Positions 1-5,093 of a stretch of DNA of 5,093 nucleotides are shown here, piece by piece (position 1 is the stretch's first letter; each line of letters starts with the position of its first letter). The DNA lies in the NCBI GenBank assembly GCA_016870235.1, contig VGCB01000250.1, forward strand, positions 1 to 5,093, given 5' to 3'. The notes beneath the pieces are model-generated. The model worked only from the letters and a program-made list of their open reading frames with translations. It made no database searches and was not told the origin of the DNA. The position numbers and the translations under genes were made by a program. Origin of the DNA: Actinomycetota bacterium (lineage in GTDB: Bacteria; Actinomycetota; Thermoleophilia; Gaiellales; Gaiellaceae).

Positions 1-73
1 CCAACTCGATCAACAACGCGATCGCCGTCTCACGATCGCCATCCAGAACAGCCTCAGCCTGCGCCCGATTCAC
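1..73 (-). CDS. Partial IS66-type transposase N-terminus (putative)
   Basis: This short frame opens with GTG at 73 and runs off the left edge, leaving about 24 residues: VNRAQAEAVLDGDRE, then TAIALLIEL. That layout, a short acidic 'R-x-QAEA...DRE' segment followed by a hydrophobic helix, resembles the start of IS66-family TnpC transposases, which typically begin this way before a coiled coil. No catalytic region is in the window, so the assignment rests on general resemblance. The start is chosen because it is the only start-type codon between the in-frame TGA at 92-94 and the recognisable segment; no strong Shine-Dalgarno is seen. Its codons use more T in third position (GCT, GTT, GAT, CGT) than the his genes, which fits a foreign origin. 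Only about 54 bp separate it from the presumed element end, which would suit a single-gene IS66 relative of the ISBst12 type. It could instead be an unrelated protein start. Confidence 0.4.
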   Translation of the reverse strand, partial: MNRAQAEAVLDGDRETAIALLIEL

Positions 74-127
74 ACCCCAAGATTCGCCACCTCACCCCGG
101 GACCCTGCACGCCACCTGAACACTTAC
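1..127 (-). mobile_element. One end of a probable IS66-family insertion sequence (partial)
   Basis: Read on the minus strand, the sequence from 127 begins GTAAGTGTTCAGGTGGCG. IS66-family terminal inverted repeats are known to begin 5'-GTAA, with 8-bp target duplications. Three things agree here. A TadG-like frame loses its family resemblance exactly at this point. A transposase-like frame starts about 54 bp inside. Codon use shifts across the boundary. The other end lies outside the window, so neither the matching inverted repeat nor the target duplication can be seen. If the boundary is right, the duplicated flank should be the 8 bp at 128-135, CCTGACAG on the plus strand. The family is inferred, not shown. 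Confidence 0.45.
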
Positions 128-511
128 CCTGACAGCGTTGAAGGAGCCCGCCCTCTTGGTGCTGCAGCCCGGCGCCGACCTGATGCACTTGAGCTCGACC
201 TGTGTCGTGGCCTTGTCGACGGTCGTCGTGGCGTTCTTCGCCCCGACCGACGGCCCGTACGCGTAGGCGGCCGCAGTGACAGCAGCGGCATCGGGTATGT
301 CCTGCGCAGCGGAAAGAGCTGCCGCATCGACGCCTGCCTGCAGCTGTCGTTTGACGAGGTACGCATGACCGACGTCGACCGCCAGGCCGGCAAGCGCGAT
401 CAGTGCGACCATCAACATCGCCGCGAGCACCATCACCTGGCCACCCTCCCCGGCAATACCGCGGCCGGGTGAAGCCGACATTCTGTTCGAGTGATCGTTC
501 ATCTCGTACAT
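92..511 (-). CDS. TadE/TadG-like pilus-assembly protein, truncated, probably broken by an insertion
   Basis: The frame encodes 139 residues. Residues 21-48 carry the typical Tad N-terminal motif: GEGGQ, then a hydrophobic membrane segment at about 26-46 ending in AGLAVDVGHAY. It is followed by a QLQAGVDAAALSAAQ segment at 56-70. This is the TadE/TadG N-terminal domain (the Pfam 'Tad' class), found in membrane-anchored pseudopilin-like proteins of Flp/Tad pilus or secretion systems. The outside part has two cysteines (109, 116) and the usual FNAVRV strand at 124-129. Family members normally continue for a further hundred or more residues. Here a TGA follows only 10 residues after V129, and codon 129 is the GTA that begins the presumed IS end. 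Residues 1-128 therefore look native, and the last 11 would be encoded by the element. ATG at 511 is the longest start; ATG at 502 is equally possible, since neither has a well-spaced ribosome site. No other tad genes are visible. The product is probably non-functional. Confidence 0.75.
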   Translation of the reverse strand: MYEMNDHSNRMSASPGRGIAGEGGQVMVLAAMLMVALIALAGLAVDVGHAYLVKRQLQAGVDAAALSAAQDIPDAAAVTAAAYAYGPSVGAKNATTTVDKATTQVELKCIRSAPGCSTKRAGSFNAVRVSVQVACRVPG

Positions 512-560
512 ACCCCGTACAGGTCACTTTGCTCAGGTCGAGACTCAGCGCAAGGCAAAA

Positions 561-574
561 CCCTCGATCGAGGG
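561..574 (-). terminator. Possible intrinsic terminator between hisIE and the tad gene
   Basis: CCCTCGATCGAGGG is a perfect 14-bp palindrome. In minus-strand RNA it gives a 5-bp GC-rich stem (CCCUC/GAGGG) with a GAUC loop, followed at once by UUUUGCCUU. It lies about 180 nt past the hisIE stop and 50 nt before the tad start, where an operon terminator could sit. The stem is short and the U-run is only four, so it would be weak. A protein-binding palindrome is an alternative. Confidence 0.35.
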
Positions 575-648
575 ATCCAGGATGAGGACTGGACGAATAG
601 CCAGTTGAAAAAGTGCACGCGACTCGATCGGTTCGGTCAGCCGACTTA

Positions 649-667
649 CGTCGCCGCGGAGGCGACG
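649..667 (-). terminator. GC-rich stem-loop downstream of hisIE
   Basis: CGTCGCC and GGCGACG form a perfect 7-bp inverted repeat around a 5-nt loop, about 85 nt beyond the hisIE stop. On the transcribed strand it is followed by TAAGTC, so there is no U-tract. High-GC actinobacteria often have tailless hairpins at operon ends that stabilise or terminate the RNA, so a role at the his mRNA 3' end is plausible but unproven. Such hairpins also arise by chance in GC-rich DNA. Confidence 0.3.
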
Positions 668-751
668 GAGGGCCACCGATCATCGACGGTTCCCATGCGA
701 GAACGGGCAGCCGACCTCACTGGTCGATCGCCCCCCAGCCGTTGTCTCGGC

Positions 752-1318
752 TCAGCCCCTCGGTGGCCGCTCGGCGTGCCGGCGCTGAAGCTCCTCCTCG
801 ACCGTCGCCGGGTCGAGGCCGCGGGCGGCGAGCAGGACGTAGCTGTGGAACCACAGGTCGGCGAGCTCCTCGACGAGCCGCTCGTCGGAGTCGGCGACGG
901 CGGCAAGCGCGGCCTCGACGCCCTCCTCGCCCACCTTCTGGGCGACCTTGGCGACGCCGGCGTCGAGCAGACGGGAGACGTACGAGCCCTCCGGGCGGGT
1001 CGCGGCGCGCTCGGCGACGATCCGCCAGAGCCACGGCGCGAAGCAGCTCTCCGAACCGGTGTGGCAGACGGGGCCGTTCGGGCGAACGCGGTAGAGAAGC
1101 GCGTCGCCGTCGCAGTCGTCTCGCACCTCGACCACCGCCATCGTGTTGCCGGAGGTCGCACCCTTGTGCCAGAGCTCCTGCCGCGAACGGCTCCAGAACC
1201 AGGCCTCACCCGTCTCGCGCGTGCGACACAGGGCTTCCTCGTCGGCATACGCGAGCATGAGCACCCGACCGGAGTCGGCGTCCTGCACGATCACCGGCGT
1301 CAGGTCCGGACGTTCCAC
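752..1318 (-). CDS. hisIE: Bifunctional phosphoribosyl-AMP cyclohydrolase / phosphoribosyl-ATP pyrophosphatase
   Basis: The 188-residue cytosolic enzyme does steps 2 and 3 of histidine synthesis: the C-terminal HisE domain hydrolyses phosphoribosyl-ATP to phosphoribosyl-AMP, and the N-terminal HisI domain opens the adenine ring. HisI (about 5-95) shows TPVIVQDA at 7-14, [13 protein letters not shown] at 41-53 and DDCDGDA at 67-73 (metal-binding D68, D70, D72). Its zinc-ligand cysteines are C69, C85 (in PVCHTG) and C92 (in SCF). HisE (about 97-188) shows GSYVSRLL at 111-118, KVGEEGVE at 128-135 and ELADLWFH at 151-158. Both domains look complete, and the length suits the fused family. The GTG start at 1318 is chosen because it puts the HisI motifs at the normal distance from the N-terminus and has GAAGGG six nt upstream. 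It overlaps the end of hisF by 19 bp, and it is the last his gene before a gap of about 240 bp. Confidence 0.95.
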   Translation of the reverse strand: MERPDLTPVIVQDADSGRVLMLAYADEEALCRTRETGEAWFWSRSRQELWHKGATSGNTMAVVEVRDDCDGDALLYRVRPNGPVCHTGSESCFAPWLWRIVAERAATRPEGSYVSRLLDAGVAKVAQKVGEEGVEAALAAVADSDERLVEELADLWFHSYVLLAARGLDPATVEEELQRRHAERPPRG

Positions 1319-2040
1319 CCCATTCCCTTCAGCTCGATCTTCAGCTCCGGCAGCCGCTCGGGCCGCTCGTGGACGATCGAGGCGATCAGCGCTGCCTCGG
1401 CACCCACCTCGAAGGCCTCCGCCAGGTGCTTCGCCGTCCCTGCTCCGCCGGAGGCGATCAGCGGCACCTCGACCGCCTCTGCGACGGCCCTCGTCAACGC
1501 AAGGTCGTAGCCCTTGCGGGTGCCGTCCGCGTCGATCGAGGTGAGCAGGATCTCGCCGGCGCCGCGCCCGACCGCCTCCACTGCCCACTCGACTGCCGCG
1601 CGGCCGCGGGGATTGCGGCCGGCGTGTGTCACCACCTCGCCGCCGCGGGCATCGATCGCGACGACGACGGCCTGCGAGCCGAACTCGTCCGCGAGACCGG
1701 TGAGGATCGACGGGTCGTCGAAGGCCGCGCGGTTGATCCCGACCTTGTCGGCGCCGGCGCGGAGGAGCGCCCGCGCGTCCTCGAGACCGGTGACGCCGCC
1801 GCCGACGGTGAAGGGAATCGTCAGCTCGTCCGCCGACCGCGCGATCACCTCCATGATCGGACCGCGGCCCTCGATCGTGGCCGTGATGTCGAGGAACACG
1901 AGCTCGTCGGCGCCGAGCTCGGAGTAGCGCGTGGCGAGCTCGACCGGGTCGCCCATCTCCCGGAGGTTCTCGAACTTGACGCCCTTGACGACACGGCCGC
2001 CGGCGACGTCGAGGCAGGGGATCACGCGCTTGCGGACCAT
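1300..2040 (-). CDS. hisF: Imidazole glycerol phosphate synthase, cyclase subunit HisF
   Basis: HisF is a (beta/alpha)8 barrel that joins ammonia from HisH with PRFAR to give imidazole glycerol phosphate and AICAR. The product is 246 residues, close to the usual 250-255, starting [12 protein letters not shown]. The two catalytic aspartates sit at D11 (PCLDV) and D130 (VVAIDA), the same numbers as in the Thermotoga maritima enzyme, and loop-1 lysine K19 (RVVKGV) is present. The ammonia-gate residues known from that enzyme are kept: R5, E46, K99, and E163 in [11 protein letters not shown], which is four positions earlier because of a short deletion. Phosphate-binding elements VGGGV at 79-83 and ASGGAG at 196-201 are intact. 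The ATG at 2040 lies inside the end of hisH (19-bp overlap) with no strong ribosome site, so coupled translation is likely. The frame stays open far upstream, but that part is a shadow of hisH and hisCB. hisA does not separate it from hisH. Confidence 0.97.
   Translation of the reverse strand: MVRKRVIPCLDVAGGRVVKGVKFENLREMGDPVELATRYSELGADELVFLDITATIEGRGPIMEVIARSADELTIPFTVGGGVTGLEDARALLRAGADKVGINRAAFDDPSILTGLADEFGSQAVVVAIDARGGEVVTHAGRNPRGRAAVEWAVEAVGRGAGEILLTSIDADGTRKGYDLALTRAVAEAVEVPLIASGGAGTAKHLAEAFEVGAEAALIASIVHERPERLPELKIELKGMGWNVRT
1325..1330 (-). promoter_or_regulatory. Ribosome binding site for hisIE
   Basis: GAAGGG on the minus strand lies 6 nt before the GTG at 1318 and inside the hisF coding region. 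It supports GTG 1318 as the hisIE start. The identical hexamer occurs at the same distance before hisH. Confidence 0.6.
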
Positions 2041-2624
2041 GCGATCGCGTTCTCGAGGAGCCGGGCGCCGGCGGCTGCGCTTCGCTCGGGGTGGAACTGG
2101 ACACCGCCGATCGGCCCGCGCTCGACGGCGGCGACGACCGGGCCGCCGTGGTCGACCGTGGCCACGGTGACGTCCCCGTCCGCGGGCGCCGCGGCATAGC
2201 TGTGCGCGAAGTAGACGTCGGCCCCTTCGAGGCCCTCGAGCAGCGCACTGGGTCGGGTCAGGGCGAGCGCATTCCAACCCATGTGCGGGACGCGCGGTGC
2301 CTGGACGCGGACGACCGGCCCGCGGAGCAGCCCGAGCCCGCTGCCGCCCTCCTCGCTCTCCTCGAACAGGAGCTGCAGGCCGACGCAGATGCCGATCGTC
2401 GGCCGTCCGGCGGCGACGCGCTCGCGGATCGCGGCGTCGAGGCCGTTCGCGGCGAGACCGCGCGCGGCGCTCTCGACGTGGCCGACGCCGGCGATGACGG
2501 CGAGCGGGGCCTCGCGCACCTCCACCGGGTCGACGCTGACCTGCGGCTCCGCGCCTGCCCGGTGGAACGCCGAGCAGACGCTCCGCAGGTTCCCGGCGCC
2601 GTAGTCGGCGAGCACGACCTTCAC
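2022..2624 (-). CDS. hisH: Imidazole glycerol phosphate synthase, glutamine amidotransferase subunit HisH
   Basis: HisH hydrolyses glutamine and passes ammonia to HisF through the barrel. The product is 200 residues, the usual size for this class-I (triad) amidotransferase. It starts [16 protein letters not shown], has the nucleophile C80 in [19 protein letters not shown] at 111-118, YFAHSYA at 138-144, and the rest of the triad, H178 and E180, in GVQFHPE. One oddity is that the family's conserved oxyanion-strand motif PGVG reads AGVG at 45-48. Codon 45 is GCC, one base from CCC (proline). The GTG start at 2624 overlaps the hisCB stop as GTGA and has GAAGGG six nt upstream, so the start is well supported. 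Being directly followed by its partner hisF, with no hisA between, supports its role as the HisF partner. Confidence 0.97.
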   Translation of the reverse strand: MKVVLADYGAGNLRSVCSAFHRAGAEPQVSVDPVEVREAPLAVIAGVGHVESAARGLAANGLDAAIRERVAAGRPTIGICVGLQLLFEESEEGGSGLGLLRGPVVRVQAPRVPHMGWNALALTRPSALLEGLEGADVYFAHSYAAAPADGDVTVATVDHGGPVVAAVERGPIGGVQFHPERSAAAGARLLENAIAWSASA

Positions 2625-4378
2625 GCGGCACCCTTCGTCGAGCGGATGCCGGAACCGCCCGGCGCCGCGGCCTGCCGGAGCGCCTGCCCGAGCGCCTTGA
2701 ACGCCGCCTCGGCGACGTGGTGGTCGTCCTTCCCCGCGGCCTCGACGTGCACGGTGCAGCCCGCCTCCATCGTGAACCGCTCGAGCGCATGCGGGAGGAG
2801 CGAGAGCGCGAGGCCACCGACCCGATCGCCGGTGAAGGAGAGCTCGATCTCGGCGTGCGCGCGGCGGACGAGGTCGACGGCCGCGATCGCGCGCGCCTCG
2901 TCCATCGGCAGCACGACCGACCCGTAGCGGGCCACGCCCTCGCGGTTCCCGAGGGCGCGCGTGACGGCGGTGCCGAGGGCGGCGAGCACGTCCTCGACCG
3001 TGTGGTGCTCGTCGACCTCGAGATCGCCGCCCGCGACGAGCTCGAGATCGAAGCCGGCATGGAACGCGAAGAGGGTGAGCATGTGGTCGAGGAATCCGAT
3101 CCCCGAGCGAACGCGCGCCTTGCCGCTGCCGTCGATGCGGAGCGTGATCCGCAGCGCGGTCTCCGTCGTCGTGCGGATGACGGTCGCCTCACGGGCGTTA
3201 CGCGCGGCTGCTGCGGGAGCGGCCCCGAGCGCATCGAGAAGGATGTCGTTCTCGGACGGTCGGCGCAGGGTGATGCGGATGCCCTCGGGGAAGACGCGAA
3301 CGACGATTCCCTTCCGCTCGAGGTCGAGCCCGATGGACGGGTCACACCGGAGCCACACGAAGTTGCCGGCGGTAGGCGGCGCATCGTGCCCGGCGGCTGC
3401 GAGCGCCGCGCGGACGCGCTCGCGCTCGGCCACGTCGGCGTCGACGTCGAGCCGCGGATCGCGCAGAGCGGCGGCGGCGATGCGCGCGGCCGGTGCTGCG
3501 ATCGGGGCCGGCGGTCGCCGTTCCTCGAGCAGCGCGGCCGTGCCGGGGTGCGCGAGCGCGTAGCCGACGCGGAGACCGGCGAAGCCGAACGCCTTCGACA
3601 GGGTTCGCAGCACGACGAGGTTCGGCAGCTCGCGGACGAGCGGCGCCGCGGTGCGGCCGCCGTACTCCAGGTACGCCTCGTCGACGACGACGATCGTCGA
3701 CGGATTCGCGCGCGCCAGCCCGGCCAGAGCCTCCGGCTCGACAGCCGTGCCGGTCGGGTTGTTCGGGTTGCAGCGCCAGGCGAGGTCGACGCCCTCGGTC
3801 TCGCCGCCCGTCAGGAGGTCGGCGGACTGCAGGTGCGTGGCGATGCGATAGAGGCTGTAGGTCGGAGGCTCGATCGAGGCGCGCTTTCCGGGCCCGAGGA
3901 AGACCCGCGCGAGCAGCATGATCAGGCCGTCTGCACCCGCGCCGACGACGACGTGACCCGGTTCGAGACCGGTGTACGCCGCAGCAGCCGCCTTGAGCTC
4001 GCGGTACTGCCCGTCGGGGTACTCGTTCAGGGTCGCGAAGCTCTCCGCGAGCGGCACCTGGGGCACCCCGGGGACCGCCGGGACGTTCTGATCGAACTTG
4101 AGGACGAGCTCGGGTCGCAGCCCGTGACGGGCGGCGATGTCGCCCGTGGACGGCGACCACTGATACGGGCCGAAGGCGTCGGCGACGGGCTGCGCGAGCC
4201 CGCGGATGTCGACGTGCCCTGCGCCGGCCGTTGACGGGTCGGGGCGGAGCCGCCCGGCATCCGCAGCGGGCGTCTCCGCCTCGTCACGCTGGCCGGCGCG
4301 CTCGGATCCCCGCGCGGCCTCGAACTCGCCCGTATCCACGGACGGCGCCGTCTCAGCCGTTGGCTCCGGACCGCTCAC
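2621..4378 (-). CDS. hisCB: HisC-HisB fusion: histidinol-phosphate aminotransferase + imidazoleglycerol-phosphate dehydratase
   Basis: This single 585-residue frame carries two enzymes used one after the other: the dehydratase (HisB) makes imidazole-acetol phosphate, and the PLP aminotransferase (HisC) turns it into histidinol phosphate. Residues 1-54 are low-complexity, rich in A, E, P, G and R. The HisC domain spans about 55-385: FDQNVPAVPG at 95-104, YPDGQYREL at 120-128, NPNNPTG at 204-210, DEAYLEY at 233-239, TLSKAFGFAGLRVGY at 259-273 with PLP lysine K262 and R270, and GIRIT with R368. A linker of about 12 residues rich in Ala and Arg follows. The HisB domain spans about 398-585: GIGFLDHML at 426-434, DEHHTVED at 456-463, DDHHVAEAAFKALG at 551-564 and the terminal STKG at 580-583. 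The metal-binding His and Glu motifs are intact. No ATG, GTG or TTG is visible around the domain join, and the first internal Met lies within the HisB motif, so separate HisB translation is unlikely. GTG 4378 overlaps the hisD stop (GTGA); GTG 4339 would remove 13 residues. The family's usual HisB partner, a HisN-type phosphatase, is not what is fused here. Confidence 0.95.
   Translation of the reverse strand: MSGPEPTAETAPSVDTGEFEAARGSERAGQRDEAETPAADAGRLRPDPSTAGAGHVDIRGLAQPVADAFGPYQWSPSTGDIAARHGLRPELVLKFDQNVPAVPGVPQVPLAESFATLNEYPDGQYRELKAAAAAYTGLEPGHVVVGAGADGLIMLLARVFLGPGKRASIEPPTYSLYRIATHLQSADLLTGGETEGVDLAWRCNPNNPTGTAVEPEALAGLARANPSTIVVVDEAYLEYGGRTAAPLVRELPNLVVLRTLSKAFGFAGLRVGYALAHPGTAALLEERRPPAPIAAPAARIAAAALRDPRLDVDADVAERERVRAALAAAGHDAPPTAGNFVWLRCDPSIGLDLERKGIVVRVFPEGIRITLRRPSENDILLDALGAAPAAAARNAREATVIRTTTETALRITLRIDGSGKARVRSGIGFLDHMLTLFAFHAGFDLELVAGGDLEVDEHHTVEDVLAALGTAVTRALGNREGVARYGSVVLPMDEARAIAAVDLVRRAHAEIELSFTGDRVGGLALSLLPHALERFTMEAGCTVHVEAAGKDDHHVAEAAFKALGQALRQAAAPGGSGIRSTKGAA
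2631..2636 (-). promoter_or_regulatory. Ribosome binding site for hisH
   Basis: GAAGGG on the minus strand lies 6 nt before the hisH GTG and inside the last codons of hisCB. It decides the start at 2624 and shows that hisH can be re-initiated on its own although its start overlaps the upstream stop by 4 bp. Confidence 0.65.
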
Positions 4379-5093
4379 GTGCCCTCGCGTCCGGCCACAC
4401 CCGTGCCCGCGGACCTGGCTGCCGCGGCGGCGAGCGCTCCCTCGACGGACGCCGCGTGCAGCGGCAGCCCCTCGACGCGGGCGAGCGGACCAACAACGCC
4501 GGCGGCGGCCCGGAGCCCGTCCTCGGACACCTCGACGATCTGGATCGGCTTGAGGAAGGCCTCGGGGCCGAGACCGCCGGCGGAGCGCGCGAGCCCGCCC
4601 GTCGGCAGGACGTGCGTCGCTCCCGCCGCGTAGTCGCCAACCGCGGCCGAGCCGCCCACGAACACCGAGCCGGCGTTCCGGATCCGCCCGACGACCGCGG
4701 CGACATCGGCGACGTGCAGCTCGAGGTGCTCGGGGGCGTACGCCTCCGAGCGCGCCACCGCCTCCTCCAGCGACTCCACCAGCTCGACACGAACGTTCTC
4801 ATTATCGACAACCATGCTACGTACCGCGTCGGACAGCATCGCGTCGTCCGTGTAGAGAACGGACTCGGAGTCGGCGCCATGCTCGGCCTGCGCCAGGAGA
4901 TCCGCGGAGACGCGCTCTGCCGAGGCGGACGCATCGGCGATCACGACGACCTCGCTCGGCCCCGCGGGCAGATCGATCCGGACGCGACTCGAGCAGAGGA
5001 GCTTCGCCGCCGTCACATAGGCGTTCCCGGGGCCGACGATGCCGTCGACCGCAGGGATCGTCTCCGTCCCGTAGGCGAGCGCCGCGACCCCCT
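4375..5093 (-). CDS. hisD: Histidinol dehydrogenase, C-terminal part (5' end outside window)
   Basis: HisD is the zinc enzyme that oxidises L-histidinol to L-histidine with two NAD+, the last step of the pathway. The window holds the last 238 residues of a protein usually about 430 long; the frame is open through the right edge, so the start is not visible. Counting from the first whole codon in view, the visible motifs are ALAYGTETIP at 4-13, VGPGNAYVTAAK at 19-30 (the family signature), AGPSEVVVIAD at 43-53, AQAEH with zinc ligands Q68 and H71, APEHLEL with catalytic E121 and H122, GDYAAG with D153, HVLPTGG at 160-166, and LPLHAAS with H212. Every known catalytic and zinc-binding residue expected in this half is present, so the enzyme should be active. 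Its TGA stop overlaps the GTG of the downstream hisCB gene by 4 bp. It is the most upstream his gene in view; hisG may lie further upstream, but that is not visible. Confidence 0.97.
   Translation of the reverse strand, partial: GVAALAYGTETIPAVDGIVGPGNAYVTAAKLLCSSRVRIDLPAGPSEVVVIADASASAERVSADLLAQAEHGADSESVLYTDDAMLSDAVRSMVVDNENVRVELVESLEEAVARSEAYAPEHLELHVADVAAVVGRIRNAGSVFVGGSAAVGDYAAGATHVLPTGGLARSAGGLGPEAFLKPIQIVEVSEDGLRAAAGVVGPLARVEGLPLHAASVEGALAAAAARSAGTGVAGREGT

Noticed and set aside
18..25. GCGATCGC octamers (also 2041-2048 and 2883-2890)
   Set aside because: The same as the cyanobacterial HIP1 palindrome, but a few copies are expected in GC-rich DNA full of ATC and GAT codons.
505..521. 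Direct repeat CGTACA spaced 11 bp over the tad start
   Set aside because: Two 6-bp copies one helical turn apart could suggest an operator, but they are too short to separate from chance and overlap the start codon.
491..1510. 339-codon plus-strand frame opposite hisIE and hisF
   Set aside because: It is a shadow of the well-supported minus-strand genes; its protein is Arg/Ala-rich with no recognisable motif, as expected for antisense frames in GC-rich DNA.
1319..2248. Upstream continuation of the hisIE frame (open to 2248)
   Set aside because: The translation before GTG 1318 overlaps hisF and has no HisI-like or other motif.
2041..3384. Upstream continuation of the hisF frame (open to 3384)
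   Set aside because: The part upstream of 2040 is Arg-rich noise overlapping hisH and hisCB; HisF starts naturally at ATG 2040 with D11 and D130 in standard positions.
2717..4234. 505-codon plus-strand frame opposite hisCB
   Set aside because: Long, but entirely antisense to the HisC and HisB domains, with a composition typical of the complement of GC-rich codons and no family resemblance.
1..5093. CRISPR array, tRNA, rRNA or riboswitch
   Set aside because: No regularly spaced repeats and no cloverleaf or rRNA-like stretches were seen; almost all of the window is protein-coding.

Overview
This is a GC-rich bacterial window, probably from an actinobacterium-like lineage. Thermoleophilia is my best guess from protein style and codon use, but that is inference and not proven. 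All recognisable genes lie on the minus strand, so transcription runs from right to left. The right-hand 4.3 kb is the distal part of a compact histidine-biosynthesis operon. In transcription order it holds hisD (3' part only, running off the right edge), a hisC-hisB fusion in one reading frame, hisH, hisF and hisIE. Every junction overlaps: 4 bp (GTGA) at hisD/hisCB and hisCB/hisH, and 19 bp at hisH/hisF and hisF/hisIE. This points to one mRNA with translational coupling.

The products cover late and middle steps of the pathway. HisIE opens and hydrolyses phosphoribosyl-ATP, HisH/HisF form imidazole glycerol phosphate synthase, the HisB domain dehydrates IGP, the HisC domain transaminates imidazole-acetol phosphate, and HisD oxidises histidinol to histidine. 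hisA (or priA) is missing from its usual place between hisH and hisF. hisG and a histidinol-phosphate phosphatase are also not in the window. The unusual item is the 585-residue HisC-HisB protein, which has a 54-residue low-complexity N-terminal extension and no visible internal start codon for the dehydratase half.

After hisIE there is about 240 bp without a gene, carrying two hairpins that could end his transcription. Then comes the start of a TadE/TadG-type pilus or secreted-protein gene. Its reading frame looks normal to residue 128 and then runs into a sequence beginning 5'-GTAAG on the minus strand. That sequence looks like the terminal end of an IS66-family insertion sequence. About 54 bp inside this end, a reading frame resembling the N-terminus of an IS66-type transposase begins and runs off the left edge. 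I read this as a tad gene broken by an insertion element. The window may end inside the element because assemblies often stop at repeats.
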